This document shows, one piece after another, positions 51,401-60,300 of a stretch of 64,000 bases of DNA. The translations under genes were made by a program, and so were the position numbers. The notes below the pieces were generated by a model. It was not told the origin of the DNA. It made no database searches and worked only from the letters and a program-made list of their open reading frames with translations. Positions within the stretch are counted from its first letter, which is position 1. The number at the start of each line of letters is the position of its first letter. The stretch spans positions 1-64,000 of the forward strand of contig NZ_ATYM01000003.1 of NCBI RefSeq assembly GCF_000427685.1, read 5' to 3'. This DNA is from Haloplanus natans DSM 17983 (GTDB taxonomy: Archaea; Halobacteriota; Halobacteria; Halobacteriales; Haloferacaceae).

Positions 51401-52340
51401 CGTCAGTCAGCCCAAGGCGTGAGAGTGTCAGGCCAGCTTCGATGGTCTTCCCGAGGCCGACCTCGTCACAAAGCAGGAAGCTATTCGGATAGGTGTTGAC
51501 CAGTGTGTCGGAGACGACGCGCTGGTGGGGCCAGGGCGTAATCGTGCTGCCTTCCTCGGCAAGTGCGAGCCCTCCGGGGGAAAGATGCCCGTCGGCGATG
51601 ATGTTCGCCTTGTCGCGCTCTGTCGGTGGTGCCTCACCTCGGGCGATCTGAATCGCTTCCTCGAGTTTCGTTTGCGAGTCTGGATCCTTCCAGTCGATGA
51701 GCTCTTTCTCGATGGCCTCGGGGAGGTCGTACACCTCCACGTAGGGATGCTCGTTCTCCCAGAGCCGGTCGAAGGTATCGATGTCGCCGTCGACGTAGGT
51801 CGACTGCTGGTCGACCCACGAGCGGTGGACTTTGAACCGTTCGTAGTTGTTCTTCCACCCGCCGACGGTCTCGTTCACGCTTCCTTCGAACGAGAGTGCG
51901 TTCCCATCGTCGTCATGGAAGATGCCCATCTTCGGATGGAAGATGCGCCAGGAACCTTCGCGGGGAACGGCGACCTTGATGTGTAGACGCCCCTCGCGAA
52001 GGAGTCGGGCGAGGAGCTGAAGCTGTGCGTCTAGTTGTTCGTCTTCCAGTTCTTCCAGTGAGTCGGTCAGCTCGTCAGTGAGTGCCTCGAAGACCGGGCG
52101 GTCGGTGGAGTAGAGCTCGGTACCGACGACGAGCCGCATCTCGCCGTCGTTCTCGAGGAGGGCGTCGATTCCTCGGGACGCGACCGCGAGTGCGCTGCTA
52201 GAAAAGTAGCCAGCGATTCGATCATATCGAATCGACCGTTCAAGTGCAGGGACATAGAATTCATCGACGAGATACGAACTGGAGCCCCCCGGCTGGCTCT
52301 CGTATATCGAGCGCCATGTCTCGTTTGTAAGATCAGCCAT
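48411..52340 (-). CDS. PLD-SNF2 helicase fusion
   Basis: A 1309-residue protein. Residues 1-190 are a phospholipase-D-like nuclease domain with one HKD motif, 'FHPKMGIFHDDDGNALSFEG' (about 134-153). A superfamily 2 SNF2-type ATPase follows: Walker A 'LLCDEVGLGKTIEAGLTL' (about 289-306), DEAH-box VIVDEAHNGRKG (about 460), a long insertion rich in helices, and the second RecA domain with 'RAIIFTQYADTMDFIRQS' and motif VI 'RVEQRIGRIDRIGQ'. The C-terminal 250 residues are an acidic, uncharacterised region. PLD-SNF2 enzymes occur in DISARM-like and related defence loci. It may translocate on DNA and cut it. Confidence 0.85.
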   Translation of the reverse strand: MADLTNETWRSIYESQPGGSSSYLVDEFYVPALERSIRYDRIAGYFSSSALAVASRGIDALLENDGEMRLVVGTELYSTDRPVFEALTDELTDSLEELEDEQLDAQLQLLARLLREGRLHIKVAVPREGSWRIFHPKMGIFHDDDGNALSFEGSVNETVGGWKNNYERFKVHRSWVDQQSTYVDGDIDTFDRLWENEHPYVEVYDLPEAIEKELIDWKDPDSQTKLEEAIQIARGEAPPTERDKANIIADGHLSPGGLALAEEGSTITPWPHQRVVSDTLVNTYPNSFLLCDEVGLGKTIEAGLTLSRLGLTDELETGLLLVPASLTVQWQEEMWEKFNLNTYRYERGSNYEYAFIDAFGREHAPPGASELDLRGQEREQAWVESPIWRFLHEQQESDDNTDPAIVIMSWHTARLQDRWDQVAPKDGGQTRTRDDVLASCRGRQTSNRDGVWDAVIVDEAHNGRKGSSFYSMLERLRDHTQAYYLLTATPMQLHAGELYDLMSLLDLPGEWDNQDEFVEFFETRRALTKALDKELAGNRTADDESWSAQATLTESRYQDRLPGERSLSDRVFDAVGTELDVGDDQQARSIAKQRVLRACDLASDYGEHYDGYIDAFESAMDEHDVDPFDAKEDEKLKYLLYPSWKADEEWLTFSRSERLAALDELSEPGWKVVQEVLGESTPVDALIHRNTRDTLRKYERVGLLDATVPDRNPEQHKIELTEETRRVYDRIDDYTRKFYKLAQQSDEAESRAIGFVMTTYRQRLTSSVYAISQSLQNRLKKLRGQRTVLKGKQRAQEADSGGSRQVVMETLSEYDLEDIEALDELEGDLEDADLAEIIPNVTDEGLHLLDQEIEELESFVDELAEIDQDPKIGQLIDDLDELDHEGHNRAIIFTQYADTMDFIRQSLVSIHGETVATYSGRGGEMYDSDSGSWTHVGKERVKREFAADDGRVDILVCTDSASEGLNLQECGALINYDLPWNPMRVEQRIGRIDRIGQRYDEVTILNYSYEDTVETDIYERLDARIGLFENVVGDMQPILSGVSSQIRSATLETERDESRDAVERADQEFSDRIEKQEESDRVDVGESLDDIDEPLAQDVIDEAKLDAWESFNHPDILDVGADDYDTERPFTVQSLESVLTRSEALVDAGIRFTSVDELGLDVMDTEYGDGFDFGECTYRLEVSDIESIPELDTEGTLASVIAPDEKTVAVTFSDECAEEFPSLHYLAPGNPLLQHLIETWRRNSDDSERLIRYAEPDSQSSHPIVCGWGRDGTISVVSDDGAVTGATSVSNLSDWYDDFVANREQYSAD

Positions 52341-52510
52341 CCATCGAGTTAGTTCCGGTTATCGAGGTGCTCACTTAATTCTCTGGCTATGGATGGCGTT
52401 AGTACTGCCCCACGCACTCAGTGCCGCTGTTCGGGATTTACCCGCCCCTGTCAACTCGGCTGTCGGGGTCGTCACGTTCCGAATAATGTCGACAATCATT
52501 GGACTCCTGA

Positions 52511-53806
52511 CTAGTGAGCCGCGTAGATAGCACGAAGCGAATCTTCAGCGACCGCGACATCGTGTCGAAGCCCAATAACAGCGGCTGTATTAACGGGTAG
52601 TTCGCGGACATCGAGGGTCCAGCGGTGTCGTATCTGCTGTGCATCAGGTGGAAGGTCATACAAACGGTACTCCCGCCCGTTTGCCAGAAGTCCAATCTCG
52701 CATGAAAACGTCTGCATATACCGTTCAAGTTGACCGACAGCACTTTCGAGATCGATATTCGGAGCCTTAGCCTCAATTGGAATAAGCGGCTGATTTGACC
52801 CATCAGTGAGCATATAATCGACAGTTCCTCCACCGCCAGGTTCAGAATACTCGATTCGGACGTTATTTGAATACACGTTCCAGCCGAGTTTGTGCAGTAA
52901 GGGAGTAATGATTTTAGCTTGCGCTTCTTCCTCTGTGAGTGATTGCGTACTGAGGACGGTCGTGCTCCGGAGCATCCACTCACGAAGGTCGGCAGTGAAA
53001 TGTTCAGGCTCCGCAACGTATGCGTTGAGGTACGTTTCTGCGGCCTCAACATTAGGCCGATGAACCGTTCGGTCGGTTGATTCGATGTTATTCACCAGTA
53101 GGCACAACTGCGATCGCTGGTGGGTTTCTCCCTCTACGTACATTTGGCCCGTCAGTGCGACCGGTTCGTACAGCGAGAGTGAATCAATCAGGCTATGTTG
53201 AAGTTCGATGTCAACAGTAGTGTCCTCCGTTACATCGAGCGGATGAATACGACCTTTTTGTGCATCCATCATTTGTGACCGCAACCCGTCAAACTGGTAG
53301 CCGTCTTTGAAACCACACTCCGGGCATGCAGACAAGGATACGGACTCTGGACCGATAACTGTCATACGATGAGTGTGCTCACAGTGTGAACACTCATATA
53401 CTGCCTTGGCCACGCGAACCTCGGGGTCATCAAGCGATTCAACGTACCCGATCACGCGCACTAATTCTCCAACACGATTCGGCGCTTCGGCGATGGGTGT
53501 CTCGAAAGGGACATCGGTCAATCGAATGAATGGTGGGTCGGCACGATTGGTTGTACCATCATAGAAGGAAACCTGTCCATACGGCGGAATCGCTGGATAC
53601 GTCGTCAGCGCCTGTTCTAACGCCCGCAAGAATGCATCAGGATTCGAGCGAAGTGTACGAGACCATTCAGAGTTATATGTCTCAATCGTGTCCCACGAGA
53701 TTTCGAGATGACGTTGGTCAGGAAATGCTGCTGCCAGTTCAACCACAGCGACCTGAAGTGCCTCGCCAATGAATTCGTGGAACTCCTGTTCGTCGGGCAA
53801 TTCCAT
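52511..53806 (-). CDS. MCM-N-like OB/zinc domain fused to HsdR_N-type nuclease
   Basis: A 431-residue protein. Residues about 92-235 follow the N-terminal domain of archaeal MCM: 'ELVRVIGYVESLDDPEVRVA', zinc cysteines YECSHC (139/142) and CPEC (161/164), and the DAQKGRIHPL strand that in MCM reads like DSQK.RIQE. After a linker, residues 285-385 form a PD-(D/E)XK nuclease of the type I restriction HsdR_N kind: 'GTVDYMLTDGSNQPLIPIEA' with Asp 330, Glu 345 and Lys 347, then a helix 'LESAVGQLERYMQTFSC'. No AAA+ helicase domain is present. The OB/zinc part likely grips ssDNA or dsDNA and directs the nuclease. I do not know this fusion from described systems. It has its own promoter. Confidence 0.75.
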   Translation of the reverse strand: MELPDEQEFHEFIGEALQVAVVELAAAFPDQRHLEISWDTIETYNSEWSRTLRSNPDAFLRALEQALTTYPAIPPYGQVSFYDGTTNRADPPFIRLTDVPFETPIAEAPNRVGELVRVIGYVESLDDPEVRVAKAVYECSHCEHTHRMTVIGPESVSLSACPECGFKDGYQFDGLRSQMMDAQKGRIHPLDVTEDTTVDIELQHSLIDSLSLYEPVALTGQMYVEGETHQRSQLCLLVNNIESTDRTVHRPNVEAAETYLNAYVAEPEHFTADLREWMLRSTTVLSTQSLTEEEAQAKIITPLLHKLGWNVYSNNVRIEYSEPGGGGTVDYMLTDGSNQPLIPIEAKAPNIDLESAVGQLERYMQTFSCEIGLLANGREYRLYDLPPDAQQIRHRWTLDVRELPVNTAAVIGLRHDVAVAEDSLRAIYAAH

Positions 53807-53820
53807 CTCTCGTAGGCTTG

Positions 53821-53836
53821 TCTATATATTATATTA
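53821..53836 (-). promoter_or_regulatory. TATA box of the MCM-N/nuclease gene
   Basis: An AT-only stretch (TATATATTATATTA on the plus strand) lies 15-30 nt upstream of the ATG at 53806. The spacing fits a leaderless or near-leaderless transcript. It separates this gene from the methyltransferase operon upstream. Confidence 0.65.
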
Positions 53837-53873
53837 GTCCTGTGGGTGGCGCGTTGCCCGGTGTTGCAACCAT

Positions 53874-56744
53874 CTAGTAGTCGTCGATCCCTGTTTGCTG
53901 AGTTTGCTCGCTGTTCTCGGCGAAGACGTTCGGACTGAAGTCGAGATCGAGTACGTCTCGGGTACGTCCGACAGCGAGATCGCGAGCAAGTTCCCAGTCT
54001 TCGTGGTCGTGTGGCAGAACCTGAAGAAGCGCCTTGAGCGTAGCTTTGAACGTTGAGTCGGAGTCGAAGTTCCGTTCACGAAGCCAGTCGCAGCAGGCGC
54101 TCTCTCCTTGGACGTCATAGACGTGCATTGCGGCATGAACCTTGTCCAGCGCGAGGCCGAACGAGAGGTCGTCGGGGTTCACCGGCGTCCGGCTGGAGCG
54201 GTTCTCGGGCTTCTCGTTGATGTTCTGGACGCGGCCATTGTGTCCACGGAGGCTGATATCGCTGCGGCTCTTGCGCCATGTCTTCGTGCTGCGCTTGATC
54301 TCGTCAATGTCGACACCGATACCGAGACCCAACTGTCGCCCTTCGTCGTAGGAGAACGTCTCCGCTTCGTGGACGAGCCAGCAGAGGACGTACCACTCTG
54401 TGACGTCGTCAAGGTTGTTGATGCCTTCGACTTCGAGATACTCGTCGACCAAGACTTGCGTGACCGCCTCACGAGCTTCTTCGAGCGCGCGGCGGGGTTT
54501 GACCTCATTGTCCTCGTCGTCGACCACCGGATACGCGTCCGCGAATACACGCAGCGTCGGGCCAAATGCACTGATGATGACGTCCGTTTTTGTTAGGTTC
54601 AAATTTGATTCAATAAGATCACGAGCAGCTGCCTTTGCGACTTCCCGGGTTTCAGACCTCACATCGTTCCAGAGAGAAGGGGTTGCTTCAGGTGCTCTTT
54701 CGGTCTTTGGTTTTCTACCAACTAGTAGAAGTGTACTATCAGCAGATCCCCCACCTTGAGTGTCAATTCTAGCAGGCATTTCACTTGTGATGGGGTGAGT
54801 AGATGTAATGGTGAACCCAGAATTTATCAGAGACATAGTAAGCGTGTCCCACGCATCCGTTTCTTTATGCGTGAACATCACAGTCATTACTCCTCCTGGT
54901 TCTAGAACCCGATATACCTCTGAGAAGATTGCGCTCATCTTGGTTTCATAGTGCTGATTTGCTAACTTTTTGTTTGAAGAGTCGCTTCCAGCAACTGATT
55001 TAAATCTACTAGGATTTGCGACGGCTTCATCGTCTTTATTTGTTAATTGTGATTCAAAGATCGGCGGATAAACGTCTGCGAGAAATTCTCGGAGTAGGAC
55101 ATAGAAGACGTCCGATAGCTCAGAATACATCACGCTACTGTAATATGGCGGGTCCATAATTGCCGCTTGAATAGAGTTATTTTCGAGCGGCATATCTGCC
55201 GCATCACCACAGAAGACCTCTGCTGGATCCCCATTCTTTGGTAGATAGTCGACGATCTCCTCATAGGAATCGATAATTCGGCTTAGCGAGGTTTGGAAGC
55301 TCCCAATACCTTCTGTTGACATATTAACGACGGGGAACGACTTTTGTAGCGTTAAGTGCTTACCACCAAGAGCATTTGATGGGACGCCCTTGGTAGTATC
55401 CCAAGGTGAGAAGCGGGAATTGCGATCAATCACTTTACCCATAGATAATGCCAGGACGGTCAGGATCGTCTCTGCAACCTCTTCCTCATATTGACTCTTG
55501 ACTTGAGACTTATAGTAGTCAAACGCTTTCCGATATTCAAAGTACGAAACAAGCTGATGTGGACTGAAAATATCGCTCCATTTAGTGACCCCATGTGCGC
55601 GAGGTTCACTAGTTTTTGCACCTTCTGGAACTGGTGTGGTTAGGAATGTTGAGAATTCATAATCTGATGATTTTCGCTTCTCTATTTTGTTTAGTGCCTC
55701 AAGGTCCTCCTCTCGTGGTGCACGGAAACCGTAATCTCCGGTCCTAGAAATATATCTGACAGCATACGTTTCGAATTCCATCTCTCCTTGTTTGAACATC
55801 TCGCGAACATCAGAGGATTCGATCACGACACTACAGTTTAGGCATTCGGCATCACCACCTCTGGAGACAGTTCCGTCTTTATGATCGAAATCGACCTCTT
55901 GGTCATCTTCGTTTTTTATACACTCGTACTCAACATTTCCGTCAGATGTTACGCTAGGGTGAATGAATACGTCATTCGCATCCCATCTCGTCCGTAGGGA
56001 CCACTTTGATACGAGAGGAAGTTCCGAGCCGCACGTTGGGCACGTGATTTTATGAGTGCAGACGTAGCAATCGATGTCGCTTTCTGACTCGGCAGCAGGA
56101 AAGTATTCTCTAAGGTTGTTTTTTGCTCTTTTATTTATCTTTTCGCCCCACTTATTGAGTTCGTCGTTGATAGATCCGACTTTGGGTGCATATTTCAACA
56201 TCAACCAGAGAATCAGGATCGGGACCGGGTTGAGTTCGTTCGCTTTTGTTGGTAACTGATAACGAAGTGATTCAAAAGGAATGACCCCACCACCAGCAGT
56301 AGGATCTAGTATAGTTGGTAAGTCTCCGTCCCACCTTTCCCTGAGGATTGAATGAAGTGACTCAAGTTCTTCTTGAGTGGGTGTTTGTGTAAACAAGCGT
56401 GGATACCCATAATGTTGATTCAGATTGCCACTGCGTTCATCTTCTGTGGCTTTCTTTTTTGTCACATAGTCCTCAATACTGCCCTCAATTTCCTCGCTAG
56501 GACCGATTTGCATCAAGCGAAGCAGCTCATCGGAGGACAGATTATTAGGAAGAATCGATGCCAAAAGTGCAAGTCGTGAAGCGGGTGTTGGCCGCCGAGC
56601 AAACCACGGGTGGAGATACCGGTGTGGAGGCATTACACGAGGATTTGCCTCCTTTAGATTCTCAACCCCAACTGCTTTGAGAGGGAGGTTCCCTTCAATC
56701 GCTACTGGTTCGAGTTCGTCTGAGATATTCAAATTGTTCGCCAT
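53874..56744 (-). CDS. DUF1156-containing DNA methyltransferase
   Basis: A 956-residue protein from ATG 56744 (2 bp after the previous stop). The N-terminus is a DUF1156 domain: 'NPRVMPPHRYLHPWFARRPT' (about 34-53). Motif I is ILDPTAGGG (about 145-153), a zinc-type CYVC...CPTC lies near 243, and the catalytic motif IV is DPPYYSS (about 531-537), suggesting N6-adenine or N4-cytosine methylation. The far C-terminus (about 640-950) contains further helical regions. DUF1156 methyltransferases accompany DUF499 ATPases in defence islands and probably mark self DNA. Large parts (54.6-56.7 kb) are clearly more AT-rich than the neighbours, suggesting separate transfer. Confidence 0.88.
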   Translation of the reverse strand: MANNLNISDELEPVAIEGNLPLKAVGVENLKEANPRVMPPHRYLHPWFARRPTPASRLALLASILPNNLSSDELLRLMQIGPSEEIEGSIEDYVTKKKATEDERSGNLNQHYGYPRLFTQTPTQEELESLHSILRERWDGDLPTILDPTAGGGVIPFESLRYQLPTKANELNPVPILILWLMLKYAPKVGSINDELNKWGEKINKRAKNNLREYFPAAESESDIDCYVCTHKITCPTCGSELPLVSKWSLRTRWDANDVFIHPSVTSDGNVEYECIKNEDDQEVDFDHKDGTVSRGGDAECLNCSVVIESSDVREMFKQGEMEFETYAVRYISRTGDYGFRAPREEDLEALNKIEKRKSSDYEFSTFLTTPVPEGAKTSEPRAHGVTKWSDIFSPHQLVSYFEYRKAFDYYKSQVKSQYEEEVAETILTVLALSMGKVIDRNSRFSPWDTTKGVPSNALGGKHLTLQKSFPVVNMSTEGIGSFQTSLSRIIDSYEEIVDYLPKNGDPAEVFCGDAADMPLENNSIQAAIMDPPYYSSVMYSELSDVFYVLLREFLADVYPPIFESQLTNKDDEAVANPSRFKSVAGSDSSNKKLANQHYETKMSAIFSEVYRVLEPGGVMTVMFTHKETDAWDTLTMSLINSGFTITSTHPITSEMPARIDTQGGGSADSTLLLVGRKPKTERAPEATPSLWNDVRSETREVAKAAARDLIESNLNLTKTDVIISAFGPTLRVFADAYPVVDDEDNEVKPRRALEEAREAVTQVLVDEYLEVEGINNLDDVTEWYVLCWLVHEAETFSYDEGRQLGLGIGVDIDEIKRSTKTWRKSRSDISLRGHNGRVQNINEKPENRSSRTPVNPDDLSFGLALDKVHAAMHVYDVQGESACCDWLRERNFDSDSTFKATLKALLQVLPHDHEDWELARDLAVGRTRDVLDLDFSPNVFAENSEQTQQTGIDDY

Positions 56745-56746
56745 AT

Positions 56747-57391
56747 TCAATTTACGTGGTCCGTTAGCAGCGTCCGTAGTGCCTTCTCGCCGTTCGGAGA
56801 CGACGGCGACCGACACTTCGCGTGCCAGTAGTAGCACTCTTCGTCACTCATTCGTGCGATGCCACGACAGAACGCTCGCATCCGGTCGACCCGCTGGATG
56901 GGCTTCACGCCGAGGAAGGCTAGTGCCAGTCGAACGCCAACCGTCTCTGGGAGGAATACTTCGGTTGCACCCCCAGTGGCGAGAGCAGACTCATCTAAAT
57001 CGGCATCACCGAGCGTTTCTCGTACTAGTGGGAGAATGGCCCGGAGCCGACTCTCAGATAGTTGCGTGACCTTCACCGCCACCCAGGCATCCCACTCCCA
57101 TCTGTCGACCTCTGAATCTGCTGACTCCCCGAACACCGATCCGAATGTTTCGGTCACTAGGCCGCGGTTTGGATTTCCACGCTGGAGACGGTCGCGACGA
57201 GCGGTTGCCTGTGCCTCGGGTAACAGCTCGTACAGCGTCAGCGATGCACCGTCGGCGTCGTCGCGACGGACGAGCGCGAAGGTCGGGCGACCCCCGTAGA
57301 CGCTACTGCCGAACTGACCCCCTCCGATTGTTTCTTCCTCGGGCCCGAGTGGTGGCGTCGCGTCTGCGTCAGGGGTAGGGTGGGACGTCAT
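56747..57391 (-). CDS. Small conserved protein of the DUF499-DUF1156 operon
   Basis: A 214-residue protein whose ATG overlaps the DUF499 stop (ATGA) and whose stop is 2 bp before the methyltransferase start. The C-terminal part has a recognisable pattern, 'LPETVGVRLALAFLGVKPIQ', VDRMRAFCRGIARMSDEECY and YWHAKC, which I recall from small proteins placed between DUF499 and DUF1156 genes; DUF7680 or DUF3780 are candidate names but unsure. It may bridge the ATPase and the methyltransferase. No catalytic motif is visible. Confidence 0.65.
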   Translation of the reverse strand: MTSHPTPDADATPPLGPEEETIGGGQFGSSVYGGRPTFALVRRDDADGASLTLYELLPEAQATARRDRLQRGNPNRGLVTETFGSVFGESADSEVDRWEWDAWVAVKVTQLSESRLRAILPLVRETLGDADLDESALATGGATEVFLPETVGVRLALAFLGVKPIQRVDRMRAFCRGIARMSDEECYYWHAKCRSPSSPNGEKALRTLLTDHVN

Positions 57392-60300
57392 TGCTGAACC
57401 TCTGCGGGCACTTCGACCGGTCCTCGTCCTTGAACCTTCACGTCGATATTCGTCGACCCGAGTTCGTCCTGGAGCTCCGCGAGCAGATCGTCATCCCCGT
57501 CCGTGATCGGCTCGGGGTCGCTCAAGTCGACACGGAACTTCAGTTCGACGAGGGACGCGCCGTCGAACGGGTCCGGCTGGTTCGTCACGCGGGAGAACTC
57601 GTCGATACCGCCGGTGAAGTCGGCCTGGTATGACGCCCCGCTCGACGACTCCGTCTTGTACCGCATCCGTACCGAAACGTTGTCCGCCCGGTTCTTGAAC
57701 GCTTGGCGTTGGGCGATGAACGACCCTTTCGACAGCTGATCGTCGCCACCGACTTCGATGGTGATGCGGTCGATTCCCGGACCGCTACCCGAGGAGGACT
57801 TCCCGAGGGCATGCGTTCGAACCTCGTTGAAGGCTCGGGAGGCAGCCATCACGCTCGTTGAGCGCTCCCAGTCCTGAGGCTGGGCACACTCGGCACAGAG
57901 CCCACGGGGGTTCAGTCCACTCTGACTCGCGACCGTCTTCCCACAGTTGGAACACTCGAGGTCATCCGGCTCGTGCTGTGAGCAGTACTCTCCTTCTTCA
58001 TCGACTTCGACCTCGCACCCCGGCTCTGCACACGTCGTCTCTTCGGTCTCTGGAGGTCGGATGATGTCGTGGTGGACGTCGAGGAGCGCGTTGACATCGG
58101 TGTAGACGACGTACTCGTCGCCGATCTTGACGTCCGAATCACGAATGCTCGTGCGGACGTCCGGCGACCCGGTGAGTGGATTGGCCTTCCGCCAGTTCTC
58201 GGGACGGTCGTCCTCGTCGCCGTCCCAGTACGCGAGGCCGTTTTCGCCGGCGGTGCTGTCCCAGTAGGTGTAGCCGGCATCGTCTACCATCTTCGCTATC
58301 GTCTTCCGAAGCGGCTTGGTGTTGAGGAGATACGGAAGCCCAGGCTTCTTCGCGAACTGCGTGACCAGCTGTTCGGTGGTCATGCTGTCCTGGGTCTGCT
58401 GCCAGAGCTTCTGTTTGAAGAACGCGACTCCCTTCGGCCCCGCGTCGGCGCGAATCAGCCGGTCTTCGAGTGTTTCCTCGACGGCGTTCACGAGCGTCGT
58501 GCCACCGTTCGCTTCCGTAGCGTTGATCGCTAGATGCGTCAGGCCGTCTCGGTCGACGTAGTACAGGTGACGGTAAACCCCGCGGACGAGTTCACCCAAG
58601 AGTCCGTGCGTCTGGTCACGGCGCTCACGGAGCTCTTCGATCTGCTCGTTGGAGAGATCGGCTGTCTGTTGGGAATCGTCAAGGAGTGCCTCGATGGCTT
58701 CCAGCTGACGGGCCTCGTCGATTGCACCTTGGATTCGTTCCTTGTCAGGGGCGAGGAAGAGGATGTAGTTCTTGTAGACCCGACTCTGGGTCTCGCCGCC
58801 GTGCTTGGAAGCGGATTTCTGGTACAGCGTCTGGATCTTCTCCGGAATCTCACTCCCGCCATCGGAGACGGGAGCGGTATCCATGTGCATCACCGCGAGC
58901 TGCGGCTTGGAGACCTTGTCGGGGAGGTCGGCCGGTGACTCCGGGAAGACGACAGTTTTGAAGCCGCCAGTTCCGATCTCGGAGTTCTCCAACCGCGATT
59001 CGAATCGATTCCGAGCCTGCGCGTCGGGCGTGTTGTCCACCCGCTGGTCGATGATACGGATGAGATTCGGATCGGACTTGAACCGAACTCGCTCCTCGTC
59101 GTAGAGGTAGTAGCACGCGACGTTCATGTCTCCGCCAGACAGCGCCTCCAACGCCGAGTCGTAGTTGTCGAAACGGATGTCGGGGTGGCCGAGTGCGGCG
59201 TTCATCTCCGCACGCGTGAGTCCGGTTGCCTGCTCCCCGTAGGCGAGGCTATGCCAGAGGACAGTTGTCGTCAGATGGCCGCCGAGCGGTGGAATCCCTT
59301 TCTCTGTCCACTTGCGGTCTTCGAGCTGAGCGTGGGCAGTGTTATCTTCGCTGTATATGTCGGCCGAGACAGCCGCGCTCAGGTCGACGAATTCGAACAG
59401 CGTCTCATGAAGCGTCGAGTCGATACTCCCGTCAGGAGCGTTGTCGGCGGGCGTGAGGTCGTAGAGTCGAATCCAGTGGCGGTCGTAGTGGTCGGGCTGA
59501 TGGTTCCAGAGGTAGTAGACTGCTCGTGCGAGGAGCTTCAGCGCGCCCCGAGTTCGCTGGAACTTGGGGATCGTATCGATCTTCTCGGTGAGTGTATCGA
59601 TGATCGTCGGATGGAACGGGTACTCGCGTTCCAGCCGGTCCACGAAGCTGGCGTCCGTCGCCTCCTGCGGGAACTGTCGGTCGCTGTCAGCGTAGTACTG
59701 GAAGTATGACTCCGCGAGTCTCTCGGCCTGCCCCCGTTCGATGTCCTCGAAGAGCCGGTGCTGGAGAACCTGTCCTACCTCGTTCTCTGAGGTCGGGGTG
59801 ACCGTCTTGTGTTGCCGACGGCCGATCTGGTTCAGTTCGTCGATGAGTGTCCGAACTTCCTCTGCCTCTTCCTCGAAGGCAGTGTCTGCGATACTGTATA
59901 CGACCGTGACCTCGTCGACCTCTGACGCGGTTTCGAGGAGTGAGAGAACGAAGCTCAGGGTCTGACTGGCTAACGTCGCGTTCCCGACTTCGACCGCGGA
60001 CGCCGCCTCGAGGTAGGCTGCAATCTCGTCGATAAGGATGAGGGTAGGACCATCACCGAGCTCGAACAGCCCCTTCAGCGTGTTCCCGCCAGGTGCGTTC
60101 CGGTCTTGGTCATACTCTTTGAGATACTCGTAGCCATCGAGGCCATACAGCTGGTAGGCGATTTCGCCCCACATCGTCCGCGTGTTCGGAGCGTTCGGGT
60201 CTGACCGATCGCTCCGGGCATTTCGAGCGTCGACGTGTCCTCCAACGAAGACGGAGGTGTCGACATCAAGACCCTGATCTACCGCATCCAGATAGGCAGC

